Positions 56,929-64,000 of a stretch of DNA of 64,000 nt are shown here, piece after piece; position 1 is the first letter of the stretch; every line of letters starts with the position of its first letter. The stretch covers positions 1,773,277 to 1,837,276 of the forward strand of contig NZ_CP060395.1 of NCBI RefSeq assembly GCF_015840335.1, read 5' to 3'. The notes under the pieces were generated by a model. The model made no database searches, had not been told where the DNA came from, and worked only from the letters and a program-made list of their open reading frames with translations. Source of the DNA: Synechococcus sp. CBW1108 (lineage in GTDB: Bacteria > Cyanobacteriota > Cyanobacteriia > PCC-6307 > Cyanobiaceae). The position numbers and the translations under genes were made by a program.

Positions 56929-59900
56929 ATGCCTCATCCCCCTCGCCCCGTTTGGCCCCATTGCGACAGCCCTGCGCCGGAGGCTGTGGCGGGGGAGAAG
57001 GATGCCTGCGGCGTGGGATTCCTGGCCAGCCTCCGAGGCGAGGCCAGCCATTGGGTGCTGGCCCAGGCCCTGCGCGGCCTGGACTGCATGGAGCACCGCG
57101 GGGGCTGCGGCGGCGACGGTGATTCCGGGGACGGAGCGGGGGTGCTGTGTGGTATCCCATGGGCCTATCTCGAGGCCGTATGGCCCCAGGCCGAGGCTGC
57201 CAGCGGCAGCTCCCGGGGGCTGGCCATGGTGTTTCTGCCCGCTGATCCGCTTAAACAGGCTGAAGCCAAAGAACTCTGCGACGGGGAGGCTGCCCGGTTG
57301 GGATTGCGCAGCCTGGGCTGGCGTGAGGTGCCGCTCAACCCAGAGGTGCTCGGCACCCTGGCTCGCCAGACCGCGCCGGCTATTGCCCAGTGGCTGCTGA
57401 CGGCTGATCTGGAGGGGGATGCCCTCGAGGCCCTGCTGTTTCGCCTGCGCCGCCGCTGCGGCGACCGGGCGCGGGCCGTCTGGGGCGCCTCGCCCAGCGA
57501 GCTCTACTTCGCCTCCCTGAGCAGTCGCACGGTGGTCTACAAGGCCATGGTGCGCTCCCAGGTGCTCGCAGCCTTCTACGGCGACCTGCGCGATCCACGC
57601 TTTGCGGTGAGCTTCGCGGTTTATCACCGCCGCTTCAGCACCAACACCCTGCCCCGCTGGCCCCTGGCCCAGCCGATGCGCCTGCTGGGCCACAACGGCG
57701 AAATAAACACCCTGCTGGGCAATCTCAACTGGGCCCGGGCCTCGGAGGCCGATCTCAACGCCATCTGGGGGGAGGCGGCGAGGGATCTCAAGCCGGTGGT
57801 CAATGCCGCCTTCAGCGACTCGGCCAACCTTGACGCCACCCTGGAGCTGCTGGTGCGCAGCGGCCGGCCAATCACCGAGAGCCTGCTCACCCTGGTGCCC
57901 GAGGCCTTCCGCGACCAGCCCGAGCTCACCGACAGGCCAGAGATCCAGGCCTTTTATGAATACTCCGCCTGCACCCAGGAGCCCTGGGATGGTCCGGCCC
58001 TGCTGGTGTTCGCCGATGGCCGCAGCGTGGGGGCCACCCTGGATCGCAACGGCCTGCGCCCGGCCCGCTACTGCATCACCAACGACGGCTTTGTGGTGAT
58101 GGGCTCGGAAACCGGCGTGGTGGAGCTCGAGGAGAGTCGCATTATTGAAAAGGGCCGGCTCGGACCCGGCCAGATGCTGGCCGTGGATTTGGAGCGGGGC
58201 CGGCTGCTGCGCAATTGGGATGTCAAGGCCGAAGTGGCGGCGCGCCACCCCTATGGCGCCTGGCTGGCCGAGCATCGCCGCCGCCTGGCGCCCCAGCCCT
58301 GGACCCAGGAGCGCCAGCTGGGCGATCTGGAGCTGCTGCAGCAGCAAACGGCCTTCGGTTTCACCGCCGAAGACTTTGACCTGGTTATCGAGGACATGGC
58401 TGGTGCGGCCAAGGAGCCCACCTACTGCATGGGGGATGACATTCCCCTGGCGGTGCTCTCCGCTAAGCCCCACCTGCTCTACGACTACTTCAAACAGCGG
58501 TTCGCCCAGGTCACCAACCCGCCGATCGACCCGCTGCGGGAAAAGCTGGTGATGAGCCTGGAGATGCACCTGGGCCCGCGGGGGTCGGCCCTGCGGCCTG
58601 AGCCCTCGGCTGCCGCCGTGTTGCACCTGGCCAGCCCGATTCTCAATGAGGCAGAGCTGGAGGCCTTGGGCCAGCAGGGCCTATCGGCCACCACCATCTC
58701 CACCCTGATGGGGATCACCGATGGGCCTGGGGGCCTGGCTACAGCGGTAAGCCGCCTGCGCAGCGAGGCCGAAGCTGCCGTGCGTGCCGGTATGCAGATC
58801 CTGATCCTCTCGGATCGGGGCATCAACGCCACCACCACCACGATTCCGCCCCTGCTGGCGGTGGGGGCGGTGCACCACCACCTGCTCAACCTGGGCCTGC
58901 GGCTCCAGACCTCCCTGGTGGTTGACACCGCCCAGTGCTGGAGCACCCACCACCTGGCCTGTCTGATCGGCTTTGGCGCCAGCGCCGTATGTCCCTGGCT
59001 CACCTGGGAAACCAGCCGCCACTGGCTGGCCCACCCTCGGGTGCAGAAGCTGATCGAAACCGGCAAGCTGCCGGCCCTCTGCCCCGATCAGGTGCAGGCC
59101 AATGTGCGCAAGGCCCTAGAAGACGGCCTGCGCAAGATCCTCTCCAAGATCGGCATCTCCCTGCTGGCCAGCTACCACGGGGCCCAGATCTTCGAGGCCA
59201 TCGGCATCGGCGCCGACCTGATCGAACTGGCCTTCAAGGGCACCACCAGCCGGGTGGCGGGCCTGAGCCTGGCCGAACTGGCGAGCGAAACCCTGAGCTT
59301 TCACGCCAAGGCCTTCCCCGAACTCAACCGCAGCAAGCTCGAGTTCATGGGTTTTGTGCAGTACCGCACCGGTGGCGAGTACCACCTCAACAGTCCGGAG
59401 ATGGCCAAGGCCCTGCATGCGGCGGTCAAGGCGGGCCCTGGGTACGACCACTTCTCCACCTACAAGAGCCTGCTGGAAAACCGGCCGGTAACTGCGCTAC
59501 GCGATCTGCTGGAGCTCATCGCCGCCCCAGCCCCCCTGCCGCTCGACCAGGTGGAGAGTGCGGCGAGCATCTGCAGCCGCTTCTGCACCGGTGGCATGAG
59601 CCTGGGGGCCCTATCCCGGGAGGCCCACGAGGTGCTGGCGGTGGCGATGAACCGCATCGGCGGCAAGAGCAACAGTGGCGAAGGCGGCGAAGATGCGGCC
59701 CGTTTCGCCCCGCTCACCGATGTGGATGGCGACGGACACTCGCCGACCCTGCCCACGATCAAAGGGCTGCGCAACGGAGATACGGCCTGCTCGGCGATCA
59801 AGCAGATCGCCTCGGGCCGTTTTGGCGTCACGCCGGCCTATCTGCGCAGTGGCCGGCAGCTGGAGATCAAGGTGGCCCAGGGGGCCAAGCCGGGTGAGGG

Positions 59901-61512
59901 CGGCCAGCTGCCGGGCCCGAAGGTGGATTCCTACATCGCCTGGCTGCGCAACAGCAAGGCCGGCGTGGCCCTGATCTCGCCGCCGCCCCACCACGACATC
60001 TATTCGATTGAGGATCTGGCCCAACTAATCCACGACCTGCACCAGGTGCATCCCGCCGCCAAGGTGAGCGTGAAGCTGGTGGCCGAGATCGGCATCGGCA
60101 CGATCGCTGCCGGTGTGGCCAAGGCCAACGCAGATGTGATTCAGATCTCCGGCCACGACGGCGGCACCGGCGCCTCGCCGCTCAGCTCGATCAAGCACGC
60201 CGGCAGTCCCTGGGAGCTGGGCCTCACCGAGGTCCATCGCTCCCTGCTCGAGAATGGGTTGCGCGATCGGGTGCTGCTGCGGGCCGATGGCGGCCTCAAG
60301 ACTGGCTGGGACGTGATCATTGCCGCCCTGCTGGGCGCCGAGGAATACGGTTTTGGCTCGGTGGCGATGATCGCCGAGGGCTGCATCATGGCCCGCGTCT
60401 GCCACACCAACAATTGCCCGGTAGGGGTGGCTACCCAGAAAGAAAACCTGCGCAAGCGCTTTCCCGGCGTGCCCGAGCACGTGGTGAATTTCTTCCTGTT
60501 TGTCGCCGAGGAGGTGCGCCAGCTGTTGAGCGTGCTCGGCGTGGCACGCCTCGAAGATCTGATCGGCCGCAGTGAATTGCTGCAGCCCCGGGCCGTGGCC
60601 CTTGTTAAAACCCAGACCCTGGATCTTTCCTGCCTGATCACTCCGATCCCAGCGGCGGCCGATCGCTCCTGGTTGCAGCATGGGGATCGGGCCCACAGCA
60701 ATGGCCCGATCCTGGAAGATCAGCTGCTGGCGGATGCGGAACTGATGGCCGCCATCGAGGGCCACGGCCGCGTTGCCCGCAGCCTGGCGATCGTCAACAC
60801 CGACCGCAGCGTGGGTGCCCGGCTCTCCGGCGAGATCGCTGCCCGCCATGGCAACACGGGATTCGCTGGCCAGCTCGATCTCAACTTTGAGGGAGCGGCC
60901 GGCCAGAGTTTCGGAGCCTTCGGCGTCCAGGGCATGAATCTGCGCCTGGTGGGGGATGCCAATGACTACGTGGGTAAGGGCCTCAATGGGGGGCGCCTCA
61001 CCGTGGTGCCCCCAGCCGGCGTCAACGATCCCGGCAACCAGGTGATCCTGGGCAACACCTGCCTCTATGGCGCGACCGGCGGTGAGCTGTTTGCCCTGGG
61101 CCGCTCCGGCGAGCGCTTCGGCGTGCGCAACAGCGGAGCTGCAGCCGTGGTGGAGGGCGCCGGTGACCACTGCTGTGAATACATGACCGGTGGGGTGGTG
61201 GTGGTGCTGGGCTCCACCGGCCGCAATGTGGCCGCCGGCATGACCGGAGGTGTGGCCTTCATCCTCGATGAAGCCGGAGGCCTGGCTGAGCGGGTGAACG
61301 CCGAGATTGTCTCTATCTGTCCCCTCTCCACCCCGGAGCAGGAAGCCGTGCTCAAGCCCCTGCTGGCAGCCCATCTGGAGCTCACCGGCAGCGCCAAGGC
61401 CGCGGCGATTCTGGCCGACTGGGATGGCTGGAAGAGACGCTTCAAGCTGCTGGTGCCCCCGAGCGAGAAGGCGGCCATGGGGCTGGCGGAGCGGCAGGCG
61501 GTGGTGGCCTGA
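56929..61512 (+). CDS. gltB: Glutamate synthase, large subunit type
   Basis: The product is 1527 residues; it makes two glutamates from glutamine and 2-oxoglutarate. The catalytic Cys27 in EKDACGVGFLASL follows a short propeptide. The glutaminase part has RGGCGGDGDSGDGAGV and HRRFSTNTLPRWPLAQP. The central and FMN domains include GEGGEDAARF, GHDGGTGASPL and the iron-sulfur Cys in IMARCHTNNCPVGV. C-terminal GXGXG repeats close the protein. No gltD is adjacent, consistent with a ferredoxin-dependent enzyme, but the two types were not separated by any tested motif. Confidence 0.97.
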   Translation: MPHPPRPVWPHCDSPAPEAVAGEKDACGVGFLASLRGEASHWVLAQALRGLDCMEHRGGCGGDGDSGDGAGVLCGIPWAYLEAVWPQAEAASGSSRGLAMVFLPADPLKQAEAKELCDGEAARLGLRSLGWREVPLNPEVLGTLARQTAPAIAQWLLTADLEGDALEALLFRLRRRCGDRARAVWGASPSELYFASLSSRTVVYKAMVRSQVLAAFYGDLRDPRFAVSFAVYHRRFSTNTLPRWPLAQPMRLLGHNGEINTLLGNLNWARASEADLNAIWGEAARDLKPVVNAAFSDSANLDATLELLVRSGRPITESLLTLVPEAFRDQPELTDRPEIQAFYEYSACTQEPWDGPALLVFADGRSVGATLDRNGLRPARYCITNDGFVVMGSETGVVELEESRIIEKGRLGPGQMLAVDLERGRLLRNWDVKAEVAARHPYGAWLAEHRRRLAPQPWTQERQLGDLELLQQQTAFGFTAEDFDLVIEDMAGAAKEPTYCMGDDIPLAVLSAKPHLLYDYFKQRFAQVTNPPIDPLREKLVMSLEMHLGPRGSALRPEPSAAAVLHLASPILNEAELEALGQQGLSATTISTLMGITDGPGGLATAVSRLRSEAEAAVRAGMQILILSDRGINATTTTIPPLLAVGAVHHHLLNLGLRLQTSLVVDTAQCWSTHHLACLIGFGASAVCPWLTWETSRHWLAHPRVQKLIETGKLPALCPDQVQANVRKALEDGLRKILSKIGISLLASYHGAQIFEAIGIGADLIELAFKGTTSRVAGLSLAELASETLSFHAKAFPELNRSKLEFMGFVQYRTGGEYHLNSPEMAKALHAAVKAGPGYDHFSTYKSLLENRPVTALRDLLELIAAPAPLPLDQVESAASICSRFCTGGMSLGALSREAHEVLAVAMNRIGGKSNSGEGGEDAARFAPLTDVDGDGHSPTLPTIKGLRNGDTACSAIKQIASGRFGVTPAYLRSGRQLEIKVAQGAKPGEGGQLPGPKVDSYIAWLRNSKAGVALISPPPHHDIYSIEDLAQLIHDLHQVHPAAKVSVKLVAEIGIGTIAAGVAKANADVIQISGHDGGTGASPLSSIKHAGSPWELGLTEVHRSLLENGLRDRVLLRADGGLKTGWDVIIAALLGAEEYGFGSVAMIAEGCIMARVCHTNNCPVGVATQKENLRKRFPGVPEHVVNFFLFVAEEVRQLLSVLGVARLEDLIGRSELLQPRAVALVKTQTLDLSCLITPIPAAADRSWLQHGDRAHSNGPILEDQLLADAELMAAIEGHGRVARSLAIVNTDRSVGARLSGEIAARHGNTGFAGQLDLNFEGAAGQSFGAFGVQGMNLRLVGDANDYVGKGLNGGRLTVVPPAGVNDPGNQVILGNTCLYGATGGELFALGRSGERFGVRNSGAAAVVEGAGDHCCEYMTGGVVVVLGSTGRNVAAGMTGGVAFILDEAGGLAERVNAEIVSICPLSTPEQEAVLKPLLAAHLELTGSAKAAAILADWDGWKRRFKLLVPPSEKAAMGLAERQAVVA

Positions 61513-61529
61513 GCGCCCCGCCTGATCGC

Positions 61530-62399
61530 CTAGCGCGGGTACTCCCGCATCAGACGCTGCACCTCGCTGGCGTGGTAACTGCTACGGGTGAGCGGGCTGC
61601 TTATCACTTGCAGGAAGCCCAAGGCCTCCTCGCCGTGCTGGCGGAAGGCCGCGAACTGCTCGGGGGTCACGAAGCGATCCACGGGCAGGTGTTTGGGCCC
61701 CGGCGAGAGGTACTGGCCGATCGTCACGATGTCCACGGCGTGGCGGCGTAGATCGGCCAGTACCTCGAGCACCTCGGCGTCGCTTTCGCCCAGGCCCACC
61801 ATCAACCCCGACTTGCTGTAGGTGCGCGGCCAACCCGTCCGGACCCGCTGCAGCAGCTCCAGCGAGCGCCCGTAGAGGCCTTGGGGGCGGGCCTTTTTAT
61901 AGAGCCTCGGCACGGTTTCAATGTTGTGGTTCAGCACCTGGGGCGCGGCTGCCATCACGGTTGCCAGGGCATCCCAGTTGCCGCAGAAATCGGGAATCAG
62001 CAGTTCGATCGTGGTGAGCGGCGAGCGCTGGCGTACCTGCTGAATGCAGGCCACAAACTGGCTGGCGCCGCCATCGGCCAGGTCGTCGCGGTTGACCGAG
62101 GTGATCACCACGTGGCTGAGGCCCAGGCGCGCCACCGCTTCCCCCAGCCGCTCGGGCTCGCTGGGGTCGAGCTCCCGCACGCTCCTGTCGAAGTCGATGT
62201 CGCAGTAGGGGCAGGCGCGGGTGCAGCCCGGCCCCATGATCAAAAAGGTGGCCGTGCCGCCGGCGAAGCACTCGCCGATGTTGGGGCAGCTGGCCTCCTG
62301 GCAGACCGTATTTAGCCTGAGATCCTCAAGTAGGTCGGCCACCTCGCCGATCCTTTGCCACTGGGGGGCCTTGACGCGCAGCCAGTCGGGTTTGAGCAA
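61530..62399 (-). CDS. lipA: Lipoyl synthase
   Basis: The product is about 289 residues; it inserts sulfur into octanoyl groups. The two clusters are bound by [12 protein letters not shown] and [11 protein letters not shown]; later motifs are [11 protein letters not shown] and RSSYHASEV. The frame has no ATG except far upstream, where tRNA-Pro lies. TTG at 62399 ([12 protein letters not shown]) is the likely start; TTG 62408 is an alternative. It converges on glutamate synthase. Confidence 0.93.
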   Translation of the reverse strand: MLKPDWLRVKAPQWQRIGEVADLLEDLRLNTVCQEASCPNIGECFAGGTATFLIMGPGCTRACPYCDIDFDRSVRELDPSEPERLGEAVARLGLSHVVITSVNRDDLADGGASQFVACIQQVRQRSPLTTIELLIPDFCGNWDALATVMAAAPQVLNHNIETVPRLYKKARPQGLYGRSLELLQRVRTGWPRTYSKSGLMVGLGESDAEVLEVLADLRRHAVDIVTIGQYLSPGPKHLPVDRFVTPEQFAAFRQHGEEALGFLQVISSPLTRSSYHASEVQRLMREYPR

Positions 62400-62518
62400 G
62401 GCGCGCAACCGGCAGCCAGGGCCGGGGGAAGGGCTGGGCTCAACCTTAGGAAGATCCAGAAGGAAGGGGCAAGAAGGAAGGCTCCTGCTGTGAAGCCCAT
62501 CCCCTAAAGTAACTTTAT

Positions 62519-62592
62519 CGGGATGTGGCGCAGCTTGGTAGCGCACTTCGTTCGGGACGAAGGGGCCGCAGGTTCGAATCCTGTCATCCCGA
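62519..62592 (+). tRNA. tRNA-Pro (anticodon CGG)
   Basis: A 74-nt tRNA. The acceptor CGGGATG pairs with CATCCCG, and the discriminator is A. The anticodon stem CTTCG/CGAAG closes TTCGGGA with CGG in the middle. The T arm is CAGGTTCGAATCCTG. It reads CCG codons. It lies just upstream of the divergent lipA. Confidence 0.95.
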
Positions 62593-62616
62593 TTGCATTT
62601 GCCACCCCTGGGGCGT

Positions 62617-64000
62617 TCAGCTGAGTTCTGCCCCCGGATAGCCGCGGGGCGTCACCAGGCGCCCATCCTTGGCATAGCTGCTGCTGTTCCCAACCAACAC
62701 CAAGGTGAGCATGTCTACCTGTTCCACCGGTAGCTCCCCCAGGGTGTGCAGGCTCACTGCCTCAGCCTCCCGTCCCAGCTGGCGGGCGAGCACGACTGGG
62801 GTGGAGGCGGGCCGGCCAGCCAGCAACAGCTCCCGGGCCCTCGCCAGCTGCCAGTCTCGCCCCAGGGAGCGGGGGTTGTAGAGGGCCACCACAAAATCCC
62901 CCGCCGCAGCGGCCTGGAGTCGCCGCTCGATCACGGCCCAGGGGGTGAGCCGGTCGCTGAGGCTGATCGTGCAGAAATCGTGCATCAGGGGTGCGCCGGC
63001 CCTGGCGGCGGCAAGCTGTAGGGCCGAGATGCCGGGGTGAACGGCAAAACTTGGGCGGCCATCGGCCGGCTGGGCCAGCCACAGCTCCAGGGCCAGGCCT
63101 GCCATGGCATAGATGCCGCTGTCGCCGGAGGAAACCAGGGCCACATTGAGCCCCTGGCAGGCCAATTCCAAGGCCAGGGCGCAGCGGGTTCGCTCCTCGG
63201 TGAGCTGGCCATCCCAGCGCAGTTGATCTGGCCTCCTCAGGGGTTCGAGCAGGTCGAGGTAAAGCCCGTAGCCCACCCACACCGTGGCTGCCGAGAGGGT
63301 TTGGCGGGCGTCGCCCGTCAGCAGGTCCAGGCTGCCTGGCCCACTGCCCACCAGATGCAGCTGGCCCCGCTGGGGAGCCCATTGGCCCTCCGCCAAGGCC
63401 ACCGCCAGGGTGGCGGCCCCGCGCTCGGTGCCCTGGGCGTGGGCGATCTGCTTGGTCAGCAGCAACCTGGCTCCGGGGCCAGCTGCCAGTTGGGCAGCGG
63501 CTTCAGCAACGCTGGCGGTTCCCATCTCCTTGGCCACGGCTGCCGAGGGAGTGGGCACGACCACGGCGGCGAGGCTCGCCGCGTCAAACCAGCGCATCGG
63601 CCAGTGCCGGCGCGCGGCCAGCTCAAGCAAGGCCGGTTCATCGGCCTTGCGGTCGATGCTGGCCAGCCCGGCCACCGCCTGGGGAGCCAGTTGCTGGCCT
63701 GCCAGGGTCTGGTCCACCAGGCGCTCCAGCAGGCCCAGGCTGGTATCGCGTTCACAGCCCAGGCCCAGCCAGAGGCTGGGCGGGTGCCACCTGCAGCCGC
63801 TGCCGGTGTGGATGTCCACGAACATGGCTGGCTTGGCCACGGCGGAATTGGCTCCGGCCTGGAGGTGGGCTGCGGCATCCAGCCCCAGCCAGCGAGGGCT
63901 GCCATGGCGGGCCTCTACCTGAAGGGATTGGTCACCTTCGCGGCCGGCAGCGAGCATCAGCTCCTGCCAATCGCCAGCTCCGCGCCGCCATCCCCAGCCC
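62617..64000 (-). CDS. cobJ: CbiG-CobJ fusion, precorrin-3B C17-methyltransferase (5' end beyond window)
   Basis: The open frame runs off the right edge; 461 residues are visible. The N-terminal half is CbiG-like: [39 protein letters not shown], and [11 protein letters not shown]-like [10 protein letters not shown]. The C-terminal half is a tetrapyrrole methyltransferase: [56 protein letters not shown] and VVALYNPRS. This fusion is found in cyanobacterial B12 synthesis. Confidence 0.93.
   Translation of the reverse strand, partial: GWGWRRGAGDWQELMLAAGREGDQSLQVEARHGSPRWLGLDAAAHLQAGANSAVAKPAMFVDIHTGSGCRWHPPSLWLGLGCERDTSLGLLERLVDQTLAGQQLAPQAVAGLASIDRKADEPALLELAARRHWPMRWFDAASLAAVVVPTPSAAVAKEMGTASVAEAAAQLAAGPGARLLLTKQIAHAQGTERGAATLAVALAEGQWAPQRGQLHLVGSGPGSLDLLTGDARQTLSAATVWVGYGLYLDLLEPLRRPDQLRWDGQLTEERTRCALALELACQGLNVALVSSGDSGIYAMAGLALELWLAQPADGRPSFAVHPGISALQLAAARAGAPLMHDFCTISLSDRLTPWAVIERRLQAAAAGDFVVALYNPRSLGRDWQLARARELLLAGRPASTPVVLARQLGREAEAVSLHTLGELPVEQVDMLTLVLVGNSSSYAKDGRLVTPRGYPGAELS

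Noticed and set aside
56905-58626. Long open frame (573 codons) antisense to glutamate synthase
   Set aside because: It mirrors codon bias of the GC-rich gene on the other strand; the translation is Gly/His/Gln-rich with no domain, while the sense strand is a complete GOGAT.
60025-61374. Long open frame antisense to the glutamate synthase 3' half
   Set aside because: Shadow of the real gene; composition typical of antisense GC-rich frames, no motif.

Overview
The window reads as a GC-rich unicellular cyanobacterium of the Synechococcus/Cyanobium (alpha-cyanobacterial) type. The evidence is psbA, psbO, crtR, Ycf66, Ycf20-like (DUF565), DUF3177 and DUF2555 proteins, a CofG deazaflavin enzyme next to psbA, a tocopherol-pathway type methyltransferase, glutamate synthase, LL-diaminopimelate aminotransferase and a CbiG-CobJ fusion. 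Most of it is dense core genome with short or negative spacing and many convergent stop-codon overlaps.

Layout. 1-8326: FIST-domain protein (cut by the window edge), DUF3177, ileS, Ycf66, tRNA-Leu, crtR, gatC, creatininase-like protein, and a convergent pair of small conserved proteins. 8327-11300: a small accessory patch with a Phd/PIN toxin-antitoxin pair, a truncated exported protein, a DNA-3-methyladenine glycosylase and a decayed Uma2 gene. 11305-20023: core genes pyrB, DUF565, a 53-residue PCP_red protein, tRNA-Ala, DUF2555, coaBC, psbO, sat, ftsH and eda.

20012-30295 is a roughly 10 kb accessory island between the core genes eda and aroC. Two copies of one module (RAYT transposase, exported protein with a PEP-CTERM-like tail, HEPN/MNT toxin-antitoxin pair) bracket it. 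Between them lie a DUF4143 ATPase, a Phd/PIN pair, two extra eda fragments, an ftsH 3' fragment and a relic of the aroC 3' end. The flanks of the two modules are almost identical, but the middle of the exported-protein gene differs strongly between them. The left copy is decaying through a 52-bp net tandem insertion in the exported-protein gene and a 73-bp deletion in the HEPN gene. The right copy is intact except for a 32-bp deletion in the RAYT tail.

30296-40880: aroC, a DUF6629 membrane protein, psbA (Glu130 form of D1), cofG, a radical SAM protein linked to PSII high-light acclimation, a CPBP protease, clpS, dapL, an AbrB/PIN pair and a second DUF4143 ATPase. Both DUF4143 genes have an inverted repeat that spans their own start codon. 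40968-64000: a TIGR03960-type radical SAM protein, rne with a long U-rich leader, rnhB, DUF1997, pheA, an MPBQ/MSBQ methyltransferase, a LON-domain protein, the str operon (rpsL-rpsG-fusA-tuf-rpsJ, minus strand), a HesB/IscA-like protein, a phosphodiester glycosidase, glutamate synthase, lipA, tRNA-Pro and CbiG-CobJ.

Family assignments come from recognising translated sequence by eye; no database search was run. Coordinates of pseudogene and repeat boundaries are good to a few bases.
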